DNA of 61,332 nt from Fictibacillus nanhaiensis (GTDB lineage Bacteria > Bacillota > Bacilli > Bacillales > Fictibacillaceae). The stretch is from contig JAEACG010000010.1 of the NCBI GenBank assembly GCA_016401345.1, forward strand, positions 1 through 61,332, read 5' to 3'. Position numbers and translations under genes: made by a program. Positions 1 through 10,483 of this stretch are shown piece by piece. Numbering within the stretch: the first letter of the stretch is position 1; each line of letters begins with the position of its first letter. The notes beneath the pieces are model-generated. The model worked only from the letters and a program-made list of their open reading frames with translations, made no database searches and was not told where the DNA came from.

Positions 1-41
1 GTGGAGCTGACAGATACTAATCGGTCGAGGGCTTATCCTTA
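1..41 (+). rRNA. 23S rRNA, 3' end (partial)
   Basis: The first bases carry the conserved 23S 3' end (GAGCTGACAGATACTAATCG followed by GTCGAGG and GCTTAT), which in Bacillus lies at the very end of the gene. Only about 40 nt are inside the window; the exact mature 3' end is approximate. It belongs to the same rRNA operon as the 5S gene that follows. Confidence 0.93.
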
Positions 42-126
42 AAAAGCATAACGTTTGGAAACGTCGTATCTAGTTTTGAGAGAACATACTCTCTACAATT
101 TAGAATCATGGTGAAAGTCATGGTTA

Positions 127-244
<118 letters not shown>

Positions 245-251
245 AATGAGG

Positions 252-283
252 AAGATGGATGGAAATCCATCTTTTTTTTTGTG
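252..283 (+). terminator. Intrinsic terminator of the rRNA operon
   Basis: A perfect 9-bp stem (AAGATGGAT 252-260 with ATCCATCTT 265-273, loop GGAA) is followed by a long run of T. Confidence 0.93.
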
Positions 284-444
284 TTTTTTTTTAAGATAGA
301 AAAGAAGAAAGGTAGTTTGGCGATTGCCAAACTTCTGATTAGAGGTGACTGGGGTTGGAAGGCTCGAGCTCGGGGGTATAGCGCATCGATCAAGGCTGAG
401 AGCGGTTGTCGAGATTTAGCGAACGGCCTTTATTTTTGTTTTTA

Positions 445-514
445 GACTTAATGGAGGTTTGTTTCGACTTAATTCACTCTCATTTTGACTTAATTTTTCT
501 TATTTAGACTTAAT
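445..514. repeat. Phased array 1: GACTTAAT core every 20-21 bp (4 units)
   Basis: The 8-mer GACTTAAT begins at 445, 466, 487 and 507, so the spacings are 21, 21 and 20 bp. The 12-13 bp between cores are AT-rich and dissimilar. A decayed fifth unit may start near 426 (GCCTTTAT). The reverse complement, ATTAAGTC, is the core of the array at 55485. No reading frame explains it and no function is known to me. Confidence 0.85.
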
Positions 515-780
515 TAGAGCCAGCAGATACCCATAGTGGTATTCGCGGGACGCACTCTTTAACGCTTCAAACGATCTCAAAACCCTCAAAATACGAAGAA
601 GATGGCCAAGAGCCATCTTCCACCTCGCGATATTCTTCAGCAAAAGCTCCAAAATCCATCCCAAAAGCCCCACAAGCAGATCCGACAACCATCATCCAAG
701 CCAAAACCTTACTTAAACGCCTCAGATGCCACACACAAATCCGCTAATCAGATCTCCCCATCAACTCCACCGCACATAAT

Positions 781-864
781 TTCACGGTAATCGTGATTTT
801 ATTCACGGTAATTCTCCATATATTCACGGATAAGCTTCATAATTTCACGGATAAAACTTTTTAT
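781..864. repeat. Phased array 2: TTCACGG core every 21 bp (4 units)
   Basis: TTCACGG begins at 781, 802, 823 and 844, exactly 21 bp apart each time. It is followed by TA or ATA and then about 12 bp of unrelated AT-rich sequence. The array lies about 180 bp upstream of the ctsR promoter. Function unknown. Confidence 0.88.
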
Positions 865-921
865 CGAAATTTCGACATCCACCACCGACTTATCTGATTC
901 AGCTCATCTTAACGCACACTT

Positions 922-949
922 CCAACCTCCTCCAAAAGCATCATCTTTT
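922..949 (+). repeat. Solo right flank of the 128-bp repeat family
   Basis: CCAACCTCCTCCAAAAGCAT then CATCTTTT resembles the sequence that follows the ATCAAC end of full copies (for example 11255-11284 and 22061-22090). No body of the element is present, so this looks like a remnant. Confidence 0.5.
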
Positions 950-1006
950 CGACAGAATCATACAGGTTAAGAAGGTAACCAGGAGGCAATAATGGTGGAT
1001 AGAGAT

Positions 1007-1036
1007 TTGCATTTTGGGAAAAAAGCAGGCTATAAT
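1007..1036 (+). promoter_or_regulatory. Sigma-A promoter of the ctsR-clpC operon
   Basis: A perfect -10 TATAAT (1031-1036) stands 18 bp after TTGCAT (1007-1012). The CtsR operator lies directly downstream and would overlap the start site. Confidence 0.75.
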
Positions 1037-1044
1037 ATAACTAT

Positions 1045-1061
1045 AGTCAAAGTTAGTCAAA
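1045..1061 (+). promoter_or_regulatory. CtsR operator
   Basis: Two direct heptads, AGTCAAA-GTT-AGTCAAA, match the CtsR recognition rule (RGTCAAA NAN RGTCAAA) except for the middle spacer base. A partial third heptad (GTCAG) follows at once. The position just downstream of the -10 box fits repression by blocking RNA polymerase. Confidence 0.88.
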
Positions 1062-1080
1062 GTCAGAAGGGGGAGGGGAA

Positions 1081-1548
1081 ATGAGGAATATTTCAGATGT
1101 AATTGAAAATTACTTAAAGCAAATTCTCTCAAGTTCTAATGATCCGTCCATTGAAATTAAGCGGACGGATATTGCTGAACGGTTTCAATGCGTTCCTTCT
1201 CAAATAAACTACGTTATTAACACGAGATTTACGATTGAAAAAGGGTTTGTAGTGGAAAGTAAAAGAGGTGGAGGAGGTTATATTCGGATCATGAAGGTCC
1301 GTACCGAAAGCTCTGCCCACTTAATTGATCACTTAACCACCTTGATTGGTGAAAGGATATCGCAAGGCAACGCAGAAAATGTAATAAAGAGACTTATGGA
1401 AGAAACGATCGTTTCAGAACGAGAAGCGAGACTTATGCTGAGTGTGATGGACAGATCTATTTTAAAACTTAACCTTCCAGAACGAGATGAATTACGAGCA
1501 GAATTATTAAAAGCTATGATAAAAACGTTAAAATATCGAACCACATAG
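1081..1548 (+). CDS. ctsR: Transcriptional repressor CtsR of class III stress genes
   Basis: A 155-residue dimeric repressor that shuts off clp genes at normal temperature. The N-terminal winged helix-turn-helix (about residues 25-70) has the glycine-rich wing tip KR-GGGG; Arg62 is the residue that McsB phosphorylates in characterised homologues. The C-terminal half is the dimerisation domain. The start sits right behind a strong GGGGGAGGGG ribosome site. It is the first gene of the operon with mcsA, mcsB and clpC and is autoregulated through the box at 1045. Confidence 0.97.
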   Translation: MRNISDVIENYLKQILSSSNDPSIEIKRTDIAERFQCVPSQINYVINTRFTIEKGFVVESKRGGGGYIRIMKVRTESSAHLIDHLTTLIGERISQGNAENVIKRLMEETIVSEREARLMLSVMDRSILKLNLPERDELRAELLKAMIKTLKYRTT

Positions 1549-1584
1549 CCCTTTTTTTCATTCTATATAAAGGGAGGGAGCAGA

Positions 1585-2118
1585 ATGAATTGTGAAGAGT
1601 GCCATGAACGTGAAGCGTCATTGCATTTTACAAAAATCATAAATGGGGAGAAAACTGAATTTCACATTTGTGAACATTGTGCCAAAGAAAAAGGAGAATT
1701 CTTGCCGGGGTCGAATTCTTTTTCCATTCACCAATTGCTTTCTGGACTTTTACATGGTGATGGACATGTCCCGAACACACCATCATCTAACTTCATTCCG
1801 CCCTCGTTAAGCTGTGAAAAATGCGGGATGAGTTATTATCAGTTTGCGAAGATCGGGCGCTTTGGGTGTGATAATTGCTACAAAGCGTTTGAGTCGAAAC
1901 TGAATCCAATTTTTAAAAGAGTTCATGGTGGTAACACCTTGCATGCAGGGAAGATTCCACTCCGTGCAGGAAGCAGTATTCAAGAAAAAAAGCAGCTTCA
2001 GCAATTAAAGCAAGCTTTGCAGCAGTATATATTAAATGAGGAATTTGAAAGAGCTGCTGAAACAAGAGATGTCATCAGAGAGATCGAGCACCGCTTGCAA
2101 CAGGGGAGGGATACGTAA
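1585..2118 (+). CDS. mcsA: McsA, activator of protein-arginine kinase McsB
   Basis: A 177-residue adaptor with four CxxC pairs (C3/C6, C29/C32, C77/C80, C95/C98) for zinc or metal binding and a C-terminal UVR-type coiled coil (about residues 139-172). In B. subtilis it binds and activates McsB. The start follows an AAGGGAGGGAG site. It ends 3 bases before mcsB, consistent with coupled translation of the pair. Confidence 0.95.
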   Translation: MNCEECHEREASLHFTKIINGEKTEFHICEHCAKEKGEFLPGSNSFSIHQLLSGLLHGDGHVPNTPSSNFIPPSLSCEKCGMSYYQFAKIGRFGCDNCYKAFESKLNPIFKRVHGGNTLHAGKIPLRAGSSIQEKKQLQQLKQALQQYILNEEFERAAETRDVIREIEHRLQQGRDT

Positions 2119-2121
2119 CCG

Positions 2122-3186
2122 ATGTCTTTGGAACGATTTATCAGTGACGCGATCAGTCCCTGGATGAAACGGGAGGGGCCAGAATCGGATATTGTTCTTT
2201 CGAGCCGTGTCCGACTTGCAAGAAATATTCATCAATATGTTTTTCCCATCGCGGCAGATAAAGAATCGGCTCATGAAGTCATATCAACGATCTCGACATG
2301 TATTAGTGAAGAGAGCGAAGAAGCAGAAAATCTTGAAATGCTGATGATGGAGGAGTTAAAGCCTGTTGAAAAACGGGTACTTGTTGAGAAACATCTGATA
2401 AGTCCCAATTTAGCTGAGCAAGCGAAATATGGTGCGGTTCTCATGAATGCAGATGAATCAGTGAGCATCATGGTCAATGAAGAAGATCATATACGCATTC
2501 AATGTTTAGCACCAGGTTTTCAACTAGAAGAAGTTCTTCATCGGGCGAATGAGATCGATGATAGAATCGAAAAAAACGTTGATTATGCGTTTGATGAAAA
2601 ACGAGGATATTTAACAAGCTGTCCGACGAATGTAGGAACTGGACTTCGTGCCTCTGTTATGATGCATCTCCCAGCGCTCGTTCTGTCAAAAAAGATGAGC
2701 CGCATCATCCCAGCGATCAATCAGCTAGGGTTAGCGGTGAGAGGGATCTATGGGGAAGGTACCGAGGCGCAAGGAAACATTTTTCAAATTTCAAATCAGA
2801 TGACACTGGGCAAGTCGGAAGAGGATATAATGGAAGATCTCGCAGGTGTCGTCATGCAGGTCATCCAACAAGAACGAGCAGCTCGGAAACAGCTGCAGGA
2901 TGGATTGAAATTACAGCTTGAAGACAAGTTATTCCGTTCACTGGGAACGTTAGAGAACTGCCGGATCATCCAATCAAAAGAAGCTGCCAAATGTTTATCA
3001 GATGTGCGGCTTGGCATTGATTTAGAGATTTTACCCGGGATTTCAAAAACGATACTCAATGAACTTATGATACTTACACAACCAGGTTTTCTTCAACAAT
3101 ATGCAGGTGAAGTTCTAACTCCAGAAGAACGTGACATAAGAAGAGCCACTCTAATCAGAGAAAGAATAAAATTGGAAAACCGATAA
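2122..3186 (+). CDS. mcsB: Protein-arginine kinase McsB
   Basis: A phosphagen-kinase fold enzyme that phosphorylates arginines on proteins, marking them for ClpC-ClpP. Visible are the nucleotide-binding stretch [13 protein letters not shown] (23-35), the acidic substrate loop VNEEDHIR (118-125) and the signature [10 protein letters not shown] with the catalytic-region cysteine C167. Length of 354 aa is close to the B. subtilis protein. clpC follows at once. Confidence 0.97.
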   Translation: MSLERFISDAISPWMKREGPESDIVLSSRVRLARNIHQYVFPIAADKESAHEVISTISTCISEESEEAENLEMLMMEELKPVEKRVLVEKHLISPNLAEQAKYGAVLMNADESVSIMVNEEDHIRIQCLAPGFQLEEVLHRANEIDDRIEKNVDYAFDEKRGYLTSCPTNVGTGLRASVMMHLPALVLSKKMSRIIPAINQLGLAVRGIYGEGTEAQGNIFQISNQMTLGKSEEDIMEDLAGVVMQVIQQERAARKQLQDGLKLQLEDKLFRSLGTLENCRIIQSKEAAKCLSDVRLGIDLEILPGISKTILNELMILTQPGFLQQYAGEVLTPEERDIRRATLIRERIKLENR

Positions 3187-3200
3187 GGAGCGTGACGAGT

Positions 3201-5621
3201 ATGATGTTTGGTCGTTTTACAGAGAGAGCACAAAAAGTTTTAGCTTTAGCACAAGAAGAAGCGATTCGATTAGGTCATAATAACGTGGGAACAGAACATA
3301 TCCTGCTTGGTTTGATCCGTGAAGGTGAAGGAATTGCAGCGAAAGCTCTTCAAGTTCTTGGACTAGGGCCAGAAAAGATTCAAAAAGAAGTGGAAACATT
3401 GATCGGCCGCGGTCAGGAAGCTGTTCAAACGATTCACTATACGCCTCGTGCTAAAAAAGTGATCGAACTTTCCATGGATGAAGCTCGTAAACTCGGACAT
3501 TCGTACGTGGGAACAGAACACATTCTATTAGGATTGATTCGTGAAGGAGAAGGCGTTGCAGCTCGTGTACTAAACAACCTTGGTGTCAGCCTTAACAAAG
3601 CGCGTCAACAAGTGCTGCAGTTACTAGGAAGCAATGAATCTTCTTCTAGTCATAGAGGTTCATCAGCTAGTGCCAACACACCGACGTTAGACAGCTTAGC
3701 GCGTGATCTAACTGCGATTGCTCGTGAAGGCACACTAGACCCAGTAATCGGGCGTGCGAAAGAAATTCAGCGTGTTATTGAGGTTCTAAGCCGCCGTACG
3801 AAGAACAACCCTGTTTTGATCGGGGAGCCTGGTGTTGGTAAAACAGCTATCGCAGAAGGTCTAGCACAGCAGATCATCAATAACGAAGTGCCAGAAACCC
3901 TTCGTGATAAGCGTGTTATGACGCTTGATATGGGTACAGTTGTAGCAGGAACGAAGTACAGAGGTGAGTTTGAAGATCGTCTGAAAAAAGTAATGGATGA
4001 GATCCGCCAAGCTGGGAACATCATTCTATTCATCGACGAACTTCATACACTGATCGGTGCAGGTGGAGCAGAAGGTGCGATCGATGCATCCAACATTTTA
4101 AAGCCAGCTCTTGCCCGCGGCGAACTTCAATGTATCGGTGCTACAACACTTGATGAGTACAGAAAATATATTGAAAAAGATGCAGCGCTTGAGCGCCGTT
4201 TCCAGCCGATCACGGTTAACGAGCCAACGAAGGATGAAAGTATTCAAATTCTTCAAGGACTTCGCGATCGTTATGAAGCTCACCACCGTGTAACGATTAC
4301 GGATGAAGCGATTGAAGCATCTGTTCAGTTATCTGATCGTTACATCTCAGATCGTTTCTTACCAGATAAAGCGATCGACCTTATTGATGAAGCGGCGTCA
4401 AAAGTTCGCCTTCGTTCATATACAGCTCCGCCGAACTTAAAAGAGCTTGAGCAGAAGCTGGAGGAAGTTCGTAAGGAGAAGGATGCGGCTGTTCAAAGTC
4501 AAGAATTTGAAAAAGCTGCTTCACTTCGAGATTCTGAACAGCGTCTTCGTGAAGAGCTAGAGAAAACGAAGGATGTTTGGAAAGAGAAACAAGGAAAAGA
4601 AAATACAGAAGTAACACCAGAAGATATCGCGCAAGTAGTATCGTCTTGGACGGGAGTTCCGGTTTCTAAACTTGCTGAAGAAGAAACAGAACGCCTTCTG
4701 AAGATGGAAGAGATTTTGCACGATCGTGTTATTGGCCAGTCTGAGGCTGTTACGGCAATCTCTAAAGCTATCCGAAGAGCACGTGCTGGTTTGAAAGATC
4801 CGAAGCGTCCGATCGGCTCGTTCATCTTCTTAGGACCAACAGGTGTAGGTAAAACAGAACTTGCAAGAGCTGTTGCCGAAACACTATTTGGTGATGAAGA
4901 TGCGATTATCCGTATCGATATGTCGGAGTACATGGAGAAGCATACAACATCCCGTCTCGTTGGATCGCCTCCAGGATATGTTGGACACGAAGAAGGCGGC
5001 CAGTTAACAGAGAAAGTTAGAAGAAAGCCTTACTCTGTTATCTTGCTTGATGAGATCGAAAAAGCGCATCCTGAAGTATTCAACATCTTGCTTCAAGTGC
5101 TAGAAGATGGTCGTCTTACTGACTCTAAGGGACGTACAGTCGATTTCCGCAACACGGTAGTAATCATGACTTCAAACGTAGGAGCGAGCACGCTTAAGCG
5201 TAACCGTTCACTAGGGTTTGCTGTTCATAACGAAGGTCAAAAGTACAACGATATGAAGTCTAAGGTAATGGATGAACTGAAGCGTGCATTCCGTCCAGAG
5301 TTCTTGAACCGTATTGATGAGATCATCGTGTTCCATTCTTTAGAAAAAGAGCACTTGCTAAGAATCGTTAGCTTGATGGCTGCATCACTGAAACAACGTT
5401 TAAGTGATCAAGGAATTGAGATCGAGTTGACTCAAGCCGCTCTCGAAAAGATTACGGAAGAAGGATACGATCCAGATTACGGAGCTCGTCCATTGCGTCG
5501 TGCCCTACAGCGTAAGATTGAAGATCGATTATCTGAAGAGCTTCTAAGAGGAAATATCAACAAAGGGCAGACCGTTAAGATTGATGTTGAAGAGAACGAT
5601 TTTGTTGTTCAAACAGTCTAA
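3201..5621 (+). CDS. clpC: ATP-dependent chaperone/protease ATPase ClpC
   Basis: An 806-residue Hsp100 unfoldase that feeds ClpP and uses adaptors such as MecA and McsB. Order: two Clp N repeats (residues ~1-145), AAA-1 with GEPGVGKT (~207), the M-domain coiled coil with a UVR-like segment (~410-460), AAA-2 with GPTGVGKT (~545), C-terminal D2-small domain. I chose ATG 3201 ([10 protein letters not shown]) because AAGGAG at 3185-3190 is well spaced for it and all family members start there; an in-frame GTG at 3192 would add three residues. Confidence 0.97.
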   Translation: MMFGRFTERAQKVLALAQEEAIRLGHNNVGTEHILLGLIREGEGIAAKALQVLGLGPEKIQKEVETLIGRGQEAVQTIHYTPRAKKVIELSMDEARKLGHSYVGTEHILLGLIREGEGVAARVLNNLGVSLNKARQQVLQLLGSNESSSSHRGSSASANTPTLDSLARDLTAIAREGTLDPVIGRAKEIQRVIEVLSRRTKNNPVLIGEPGVGKTAIAEGLAQQIINNEVPETLRDKRVMTLDMGTVVAGTKYRGEFEDRLKKVMDEIRQAGNIILFIDELHTLIGAGGAEGAIDASNILKPALARGELQCIGATTLDEYRKYIEKDAALERRFQPITVNEPTKDESIQILQGLRDRYEAHHRVTITDEAIEASVQLSDRYISDRFLPDKAIDLIDEAASKVRLRSYTAPPNLKELEQKLEEVRKEKDAAVQSQEFEKAASLRDSEQRLREELEKTKDVWKEKQGKENTEVTPEDIAQVVSSWTGVPVSKLAEEETERLLKMEEILHDRVIGQSEAVTAISKAIRRARAGLKDPKRPIGSFIFLGPTGVGKTELARAVAETLFGDEDAIIRIDMSEYMEKHTTSRLVGSPPGYVGHEEGGQLTEKVRRKPYSVILLDEIEKAHPEVFNILLQVLEDGRLTDSKGRTVDFRNTVVIMTSNVGASTLKRNRSLGFAVHNEGQKYNDMKSKVMDELKRAFRPEFLNRIDEIIVFHSLEKEHLLRIVSLMAASLKQRLSDQGIEIELTQAALEKITEEGYDPDYGARPLRRALQRKIEDRLSEELLRGNINKGQTVKIDVEENDFVVQTV

Positions 5622-5653
5622 CTTTTACCACATATAAGAATATCCTACAAAAG

Positions 5654-5685
5654 ACCCGGAAGACAGACATGTCCTCCGGGTTTTT
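5654..5685 (+). terminator. Terminator of the clpC operon
   Basis: CCCGGAAGAC (5655-5664) pairs with GTCCTCCGGG (5671-5680) with one mismatch, followed by TTTTTG. Confidence 0.88.
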
Positions 5686-5846
5686 GTCGAAAAAATCTTA
5701 GCTGTTCGCCTTTTTTTGCAGAGCTCAAATGGAAGTAGTTGTTAGGTTTTATGTTATGATATTAGTGAATAAATCTTGATATTTTCAGTATTTAACTTAT
5801 TAAAATAGTAAACCTATTTTCCCTTTACAATGATGCTTTGAAAGTG

Positions 5847-5973
5847 GTTGGTTTCCGTTACAGGTGTTCGCTTTCCGCGGGGCGTGCGGTGAGCCCCCTG
5901 CCGCTTTGCGCCTTTAGGGGTCTCTCCTGCCCACTCGTTCCGCAGGAGTCTCACACCTTTCACTTCAATCAAC
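5847..5973 (-). repeat. 128-bp palindromic intergenic repeat, copy A
   Basis: Runs from GTTGGTTTCCGTTACAGGTG to CACTTCAATCAAC and carries the family blocks CGCTTTCCGCGGGGCGTGCG, GTGAGCCCC and CGCAGGAGTCTCACACC. It is inverted relative to copies B, C and E. The ends are imperfect inverted repeats (GTTGAT-like). No transposase is present. Confidence 0.9.
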
Positions 5974-5982
5974 CTTTCTATG

Positions 5983-6031
5983 AAGTCTTTTCAGGGATAC
6001 TCTAGAAAAGTCTTTTCAGTAATACTTTAGA
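5983..6031. repeat. Tandem ~25-bp duplication
   Basis: AAGTCTTTTCAGGGATACTC then TAG at 5983 is repeated as AAGTCTTTTCAGTAATACTT then TAG at 6008. Two units only, next to repeat copy A. Confidence 0.7.
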
Positions 6032-6123
6032 AGCATCAACTCACCAAGCGTCTGAAAGTAGAAACTAAAGGTTATGAAATAGATAGATATTAAAGTGTTA
6101 AGTTTGGAAGAGGAGTTTTTTAG

Positions 6124-7500
6124 ATGGCTAAAGTAAAATCAATCTTTCTTTGCCAAGATTGCGGTTATGAATCTCCGAAATGGATGGGGAAATGTCCAGG
6201 GTGCCATGCGTGGAACACGATGGTGGAGGAAACGATTCGACCTGAAAAAAATATTAGGGGATTAAGCTCTGGCGGAGATAAGAACGTAAAGCAGAAACCC
6301 CAGTCAATAGCAGATGTAAAAAGTGAGCAAGAGCCGCGCATACCGACAAACTATCAGGAATTCAACCGTGTTTTAGGTGGAGGGATCGTTCCAGGCTCAA
6401 TGGTTTTAGTTGGAGGAGACCCCGGAATCGGTAAGTCCACACTATTGCTGCAAACATCAGCGCAGCTTGCACAAAGAGGAGAGCGTGTTCTATACATATC
6501 TGGTGAGGAATCTGTTAAACAGACGAAGCTGCGTGCAGATCGTTTAGATATCGGAGCAAAAGACTTGTTTGTTTTAGCAGAAACAGATCTAGAGCTGATC
6601 GAGCAGGCGATGGCAGATGTGATGCCTTCTGTAATGATCATCGACTCGATTCAAACCGTCTATCGGGCTGAAGTGACTTCAGCTCCAGGAAGTGTATCGC
6701 AAGTACGAGAGTGTACGTCACATTTGATGCGCATGGCGAAAACGAAAGGTATTGCTGTATTTATCGTTGGACATGTTACAAAAGAAGGAAATATCGCCGG
6801 ACCGCGTCTTTTAGAGCATATGGTAGATGCGGTATTGTACTTTGAAGGTGAAAGACATCATACTTTCCGTATCTTACGAGCAGTTAAGAACCGTTTCGGC
6901 TCTACGAATGAAATCGGTGTTTTCGAAATGAAGGAAGTCGGCCTCGAAGAAGTATTAAACCCTTCTGAGATCTTTTTAGAAGAACGTTCGAAAGGGGCAG
7001 CGGGTTCGACAGTAGTTGCGTCTCTTGAAGGAACGCGTCCGATGCTAGTAGAACTTCAGGCTTTAATATCACCAACGAGCTTTGGTAATCCTAGAAGGAT
7101 GGCTACGGGTATCGATCACAACCGTGTATCGCTGCTTATGGCTGTTTTAGAAAAGAGAGTCGGACTGCTGCTTCAGAACCAGGATGCGTATCTGAATGTT
7201 GCAGGTGGAGTTCGGCTGGATGAGCCGGCGATCGATCTGGCTGTTGCGATCAGCATCGCTTCAAGCTTTCGCGATTCACCAACAAAGCCAACAGATGTTA
7301 TGATTGGAGAAATAGGATTAACGGGAGAGGTTAGAAGAGTTTCCCGTATCGAGCAGCGCGTACATGAAGCTGCAAAATTAGGTTTTACGCGAGCTATTAT
7401 ACCTGATAAAAATATAGGCGGCTGGACCGTTCCAAAAGGAATACAAGTCGTCGGAGTATCGACCGTTTATGAGGCGTTACAAGCAGCGTTAGGAGGGTAA
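6124..7500 (+). CDS. radA: DNA repair helicase RadA (Sms)
   Basis: A 458-residue RecA-like ATPase that promotes branch migration and processing of recombination intermediates. It shows the N-terminal zinc finger C10/C13/C24/C27, Walker [11 protein letters not shown] (97-106), the KNRFG motif typical of RadA, and a C-terminal Lon-protease-like domain without protease function. disA begins 8 bases downstream; in B. subtilis RadA and DisA interact functionally. Confidence 0.97.
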   Translation: MAKVKSIFLCQDCGYESPKWMGKCPGCHAWNTMVEETIRPEKNIRGLSSGGDKNVKQKPQSIADVKSEQEPRIPTNYQEFNRVLGGGIVPGSMVLVGGDPGIGKSTLLLQTSAQLAQRGERVLYISGEESVKQTKLRADRLDIGAKDLFVLAETDLELIEQAMADVMPSVMIIDSIQTVYRAEVTSAPGSVSQVRECTSHLMRMAKTKGIAVFIVGHVTKEGNIAGPRLLEHMVDAVLYFEGERHHTFRILRAVKNRFGSTNEIGVFEMKEVGLEEVLNPSEIFLEERSKGAAGSTVVASLEGTRPMLVELQALISPTSFGNPRRMATGIDHNRVSLLMAVLEKRVGLLLQNQDAYLNVAGGVRLDEPAIDLAVAISIASSFRDSPTKPTDVMIGEIGLTGEVRRVSRIEQRVHEAAKLGFTRAIIPDKNIGGWTVPKGIQVVGVSTVYEALQAALGG

Positions 7501-7508
7501 AGCATATT

Positions 7509-8582
7509 ATGGACCATGCGATAAAAGAAGCAATCATAAGCCAAATGCTACAGCTAGTTGCTCCCGGGACACCACTTCGGGAAGGAATCGACAACGTACT
7601 GCGAGCGAACACTGGTGGACTGATCGTTGTTGGATATAACGATAAAGTAAAAGAAATCGTTGATGGAGGTTTCTCTATTAACTGCAAATACTCACCCGCA
7701 TCACTATATGAACTTGCCAAGATGGATGGTGCGATCATATTGAATGAAGATGCTGTTAAAATTCTGTATGCGAACACACAGCTCATTCCAGATACGGTGA
7801 TTCCGTCTACAGAAACGGGGATTCGTCACAGAACCGCCGAACGTGTTGCGCGCCAAACAGGCAACCTTGTGATCTCTATCTCTCAACGTCGTAACGTAAT
7901 CACTCTATATCAAGGGATGATTCGTTATTCACTAAAAGAGATCGGTGTGATCTTGACAAAAGCGAATCAAGCGATTCAAACGCTTGAGAAATATAAAGTG
8001 GTTTTTGACCAAAGTGTTACGAACCTTGGAGCGCTAGAATTTGAAGAATTAGTGACTTTCCAAGAAGTTACACAAGTTATTCACAGAATTGAGATGGTTT
8101 TACGCATAAAAAATGAGATTATTAAATATGTTAATGAACTTGGTGTTGAAGGAAGACTGATTCGAATCCAGATGGAGGAGCTCGTTTCTAACATCGAGGA
8201 AGAAGCATTGCTTTTAATCAAGGACTATATGAAAGATCGTGAAAGTGATCCTTATGCGATTCTTCGCCAATTGAACAAACTATCATCTGAAGAATTATTT
8301 GATGAATCCGTTATTATGAAACTTTTAGGCTTCTCAGCCGGTATGAATATGCAGGATGAGACGATTCATCCACGCGGATACCGTATTCTTGGCAAGATTC
8401 CAAGGCTTCCAGCTGTTATTATTGAGAATTTAACAGATGCATTTGAAAACCTTCCGCAAATTCTGCGTGCGTCCATCGATGAATTGGACGAGGTAGAGGG
8501 TATCGGTGAGATTCGTGCCAAAAAAGTAAAAGAAGGGCTCAAACGCATTCAGGAACAGCTTTTCGTCGATCGTCATATCTAA
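7509..8582 (+). CDS. disA: Diadenylate cyclase DisA, DNA integrity scanning protein
   Basis: Makes c-di-AMP from two ATP and pauses at branched DNA to signal integrity, notably before sporulation. The DAC domain shows the DGA motif (73-75) and the RHRTAE motif (106-111). A helical linker and a C-terminal helix-hairpin-helix DNA-binding domain follow (about 315-350, [12 protein letters not shown]). 357 aa, full length. Probably cotranscribed with radA. Confidence 0.97.
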   Translation: MDHAIKEAIISQMLQLVAPGTPLREGIDNVLRANTGGLIVVGYNDKVKEIVDGGFSINCKYSPASLYELAKMDGAIILNEDAVKILYANTQLIPDTVIPSTETGIRHRTAERVARQTGNLVISISQRRNVITLYQGMIRYSLKEIGVILTKANQAIQTLEKYKVVFDQSVTNLGALEFEELVTFQEVTQVIHRIEMVLRIKNEIIKYVNELGVEGRLIRIQMEELVSNIEEEALLLIKDYMKDRESDPYAILRQLNKLSSEELFDESVIMKLLGFSAGMNMQDETIHPRGYRILGKIPRLPAVIIENLTDAFENLPQILRASIDELDEVEGIGEIRAKKVKEGLKRIQEQLFVDRHI

Positions 8583-8677
8583 ATGGAACATTCTGAGTAA
8601 AAAAAGGAATTTTCTATTTTTTGCACGTTTTTAATACGGTCATTTTGTAAATAATGATTAGGGGAGGTGAATCAGGC

Positions 8678-9769
8678 ATGCTAAAAAGAATTGTTCAACT
8701 ATTTTTCATTGTAATAGGGGGCATGCTAGGCTATCTATATATACCAGATCTCATTCGTGTACTTAATTTCGGTGATCTTCCGAATCAAGTAACATCCCCA
8801 TATGTCGGGGCAGTGATTGGTGCACTTATATTATTTTTATCTACATTCTGGCTGTCCGATTACGTAGTAGGTTTAATCCGTTGGGCTGAGGAGACGGTTG
8901 TAAAAGCTCCAGCAACTGATCTTTTATCCGGGACGATGGGACTTATTATCGGACTGATCGTAGCCTTTTTAATCCAGTCACCGTTAAGCTCTATGGATAT
9001 TGTTGTGGTCAGCTCGATCCTGCCGATCGCGATCACATTCCTGCTCGGTTATTTAGGCTTTCAAGTAGGTTTTAAAAAGAGAGACGAGTTGATTCAGCTG
9101 TTCTCTTTGAAAAGCCAAGGGAAAGAACGAAAAAAAGAAGCAGAGATCGAAAAGCCAGGTGGTAAGTATAAGATTTTAGATACGAGCGTCATTATCGATG
9201 GCCGAGTGGCTGATATCTGTCAAACTGGCTTTTTAGAAGGTCCGCTTATCATTCCTCGTTTTGTTTTAGAAGAATTGCAATATATTGCTGATTCCTCAGA
9301 TGTTTTAAAACGTAACAGAGGGCGCCGTGGCCTTGATATTCTAAATCGTATTCAAAAAGAGCTTTCTATGAAAGTTGAAATCTATGAAGGTGACTTTGAA
9401 GAGGTAACAGAAGTTGATAGCAAGCTTGTAAAGCTCGCTCAACTGTTATCCGGTGTCGTCGTTACGAATGATTTTAACTTGAACAAAGTATGTGAACTGC
9501 AAAACGTTGCAGTACTAAATATTAATGACCTTGCAAATGCGGTAAAACCCGTTGTTCTTCCTGGCGAAGAGCTTGTTGTACAAGTGATCAAAGACGGAAA
9601 AGAACAGAGTCAAGGTGTAGGCTATCTGGATGATGGAACGATGATCGTCGTAGAAGATGGTCGTGATTATGTAGGAAAAACGATTGATGTTGTTGTAACA
9701 TCCGTACTTCAAACATCAGCGGGTAGAATGATTTTTGCCAAAAAGAAACTATTAGAAAAAGCATTGTAA
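8678..9769 (+). CDS. yacL: Membrane PIN/TRAM-domain protein YacL
   Basis: A 363-residue membrane protein with four hydrophobic segments in the first ~135 residues, a PIN nuclease-like domain beginning at [15 protein letters not shown], and a C-terminal TRAM domain (likely nucleic-acid binding). ATG 8678 (MLKRIVQL) was preferred over an in-frame ATG at 8654, because GGGGAGGTGA at 8661-8670 lies inside the longer version and is spaced for 8678. Cellular role is not settled; an RNA-directed function is inferred from the domains. Confidence 0.92.
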   Translation: MLKRIVQLFFIVIGGMLGYLYIPDLIRVLNFGDLPNQVTSPYVGAVIGALILFLSTFWLSDYVVGLIRWAEETVVKAPATDLLSGTMGLIIGLIVAFLIQSPLSSMDIVVVSSILPIAITFLLGYLGFQVGFKKRDELIQLFSLKSQGKERKKEAEIEKPGGKYKILDTSVIIDGRVADICQTGFLEGPLIIPRFVLEELQYIADSSDVLKRNRGRRGLDILNRIQKELSMKVEIYEGDFEEVTEVDSKLVKLAQLLSGVVVTNDFNLNKVCELQNVAVLNINDLANAVKPVVLPGEELVVQVIKDGKEQSQGVGYLDDGTMIVVEDGRDYVGKTIDVVVTSVLQTSAGRMIFAKKKLLEKAL

Positions 9770-9787
9770 CGAACGGTGGGGAAGCAC

Positions 9788-10483
9788 GTGAATTATTGGA
9801 CAGTCATTCCCGCTGCTGGACAAGGTAAACGCATGAATGCTGGGATCTCTAAGCAGTGGATCGAGCTCTTAGGAAAACCAGTTCTCGCGCACACACTACA
9901 TGTGTTTGAAAACGATCCGCATTGCGAGGGTGTCATTCTTGTCGGCAGTGAAAAGGAATTGCAGCAGATGCAAGACTTTGTAGAGTCGTTCCAATTCAAA
10001 AAAGTGCGCAAAATCGTTCCAGGCGGAAAAGAACGTCAGCAAAGTGTCTATGAGGGATTGAAGGTCGTACCTACAGATGTAGACCTCGTTCTCATTCATG
10101 ATGCAGCACGGCCTTTCATCACACATGATTCTATTTTACAACTCATTAACACGGCACGAGATACAGGCTCTGCCGTGTTAGCTGTTCCTGTTAAGGATAC
10201 GGTTAAGCGGGTATTAGAGAATGTAGTGGAAGAAACGATCGACCGTTCCAGCTTGTGGGCTGTTCAAACCCCGCAAGCTTTTCGTCTTTCTATCGTAATG
10301 GATGCACACAGAAAGGCAGACGAAGAAGGCTATATTGGAACGGATGACGCAAGCCTAGTGGAACGAATTGGACAAACAGTCGCTATTGTAATGGGAGACT
10401 ATCATAATATAAAATTAACTACGTCTGATGACTTGTTATTTGGACAAGCCATTTTGTTAGAGAGACAGGGGGAAAAAGCATGA
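9788..10483 (+). CDS. ispD: 2-C-methyl-D-erythritol 4-phosphate cytidylyltransferase
   Basis: Third step of the MEP isoprenoid pathway: couples MEP to CTP. It shows the nucleotide-binding motif [15 protein letters not shown], and the late block [12 protein letters not shown] 9788 is chosen since GGTGGGGA at 9775-9782 is spaced for it; an earlier GTG at 9776 lies inside that ribosome site. Overlaps ispF by 4 bases (ATGA). Confidence 0.95.
   Translation: MNYWTVIPAAGQGKRMNAGISKQWIELLGKPVLAHTLHVFENDPHCEGVILVGSEKELQQMQDFVESFQFKKVRKIVPGGKERQQSVYEGLKVVPTDVDLVLIHDAARPFITHDSILQLINTARDTGSAVLAVPVKDTVKRVLENVVEETIDRSSLWAVQTPQAFRLSIVMDAHRKADEEGYIGTDDASLVERIGQTVAIVMGDYHNIKLTTSDDLLFGQAILLERQGEKA

Larger units (their letters stand above)
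284..1006. other. Gene-free gap between the rRNA operon and ctsR
   Basis: No credible gene is present. Short open frames at 500-688 (-) and 602-790 (+) lack a ribosome binding site and overlap each other. The gap holds an inverted repeat at 315-334 (AGTTTGGC/GCCAAACT), a second perfect hairpin at 598-620 (GAAGATGGC/GCCATCTTC, loop CAAGA) that resembles an rRNA-operon terminator stem without its T run, two phased short-motif arrays (445 and 781), and a lone flank of the 128-bp repeat family at 922-949. Confidence 0.7.
5686..6123. other. Gap between clpC and radA
   Basis: No gene is seen. The gap holds repeat copy A (5847-5973) and a tandem pair of ~25-bp units (AAGTCTTTTCAG at 5983 and again at 6008). 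The last ~40 bases hold the radA ribosome site (GGAAGAGGAG). I see no strong promoter hexamers for radA. Confidence 0.6.

Noticed and set aside
500-790. Two short overlapping open frames, one on each strand, after the rRNA operon
   Set aside because: No ribosome sites, no recognisable motifs, and they overlap each other and a hairpin.
445-864. CRISPR array as an explanation of the phased repeats
   Set aside because: Cores are 7-11 nt, spacers 10-14 nt, far below CRISPR repeat and spacer sizes, and no cas genes are present.
9776-9787. Longer ispD beginning at GTG 9776
   Set aside because: That codon lies inside the ribosome site (GGTGGGGA) for GTG 9788, and the added MGKH is not typical of the family.
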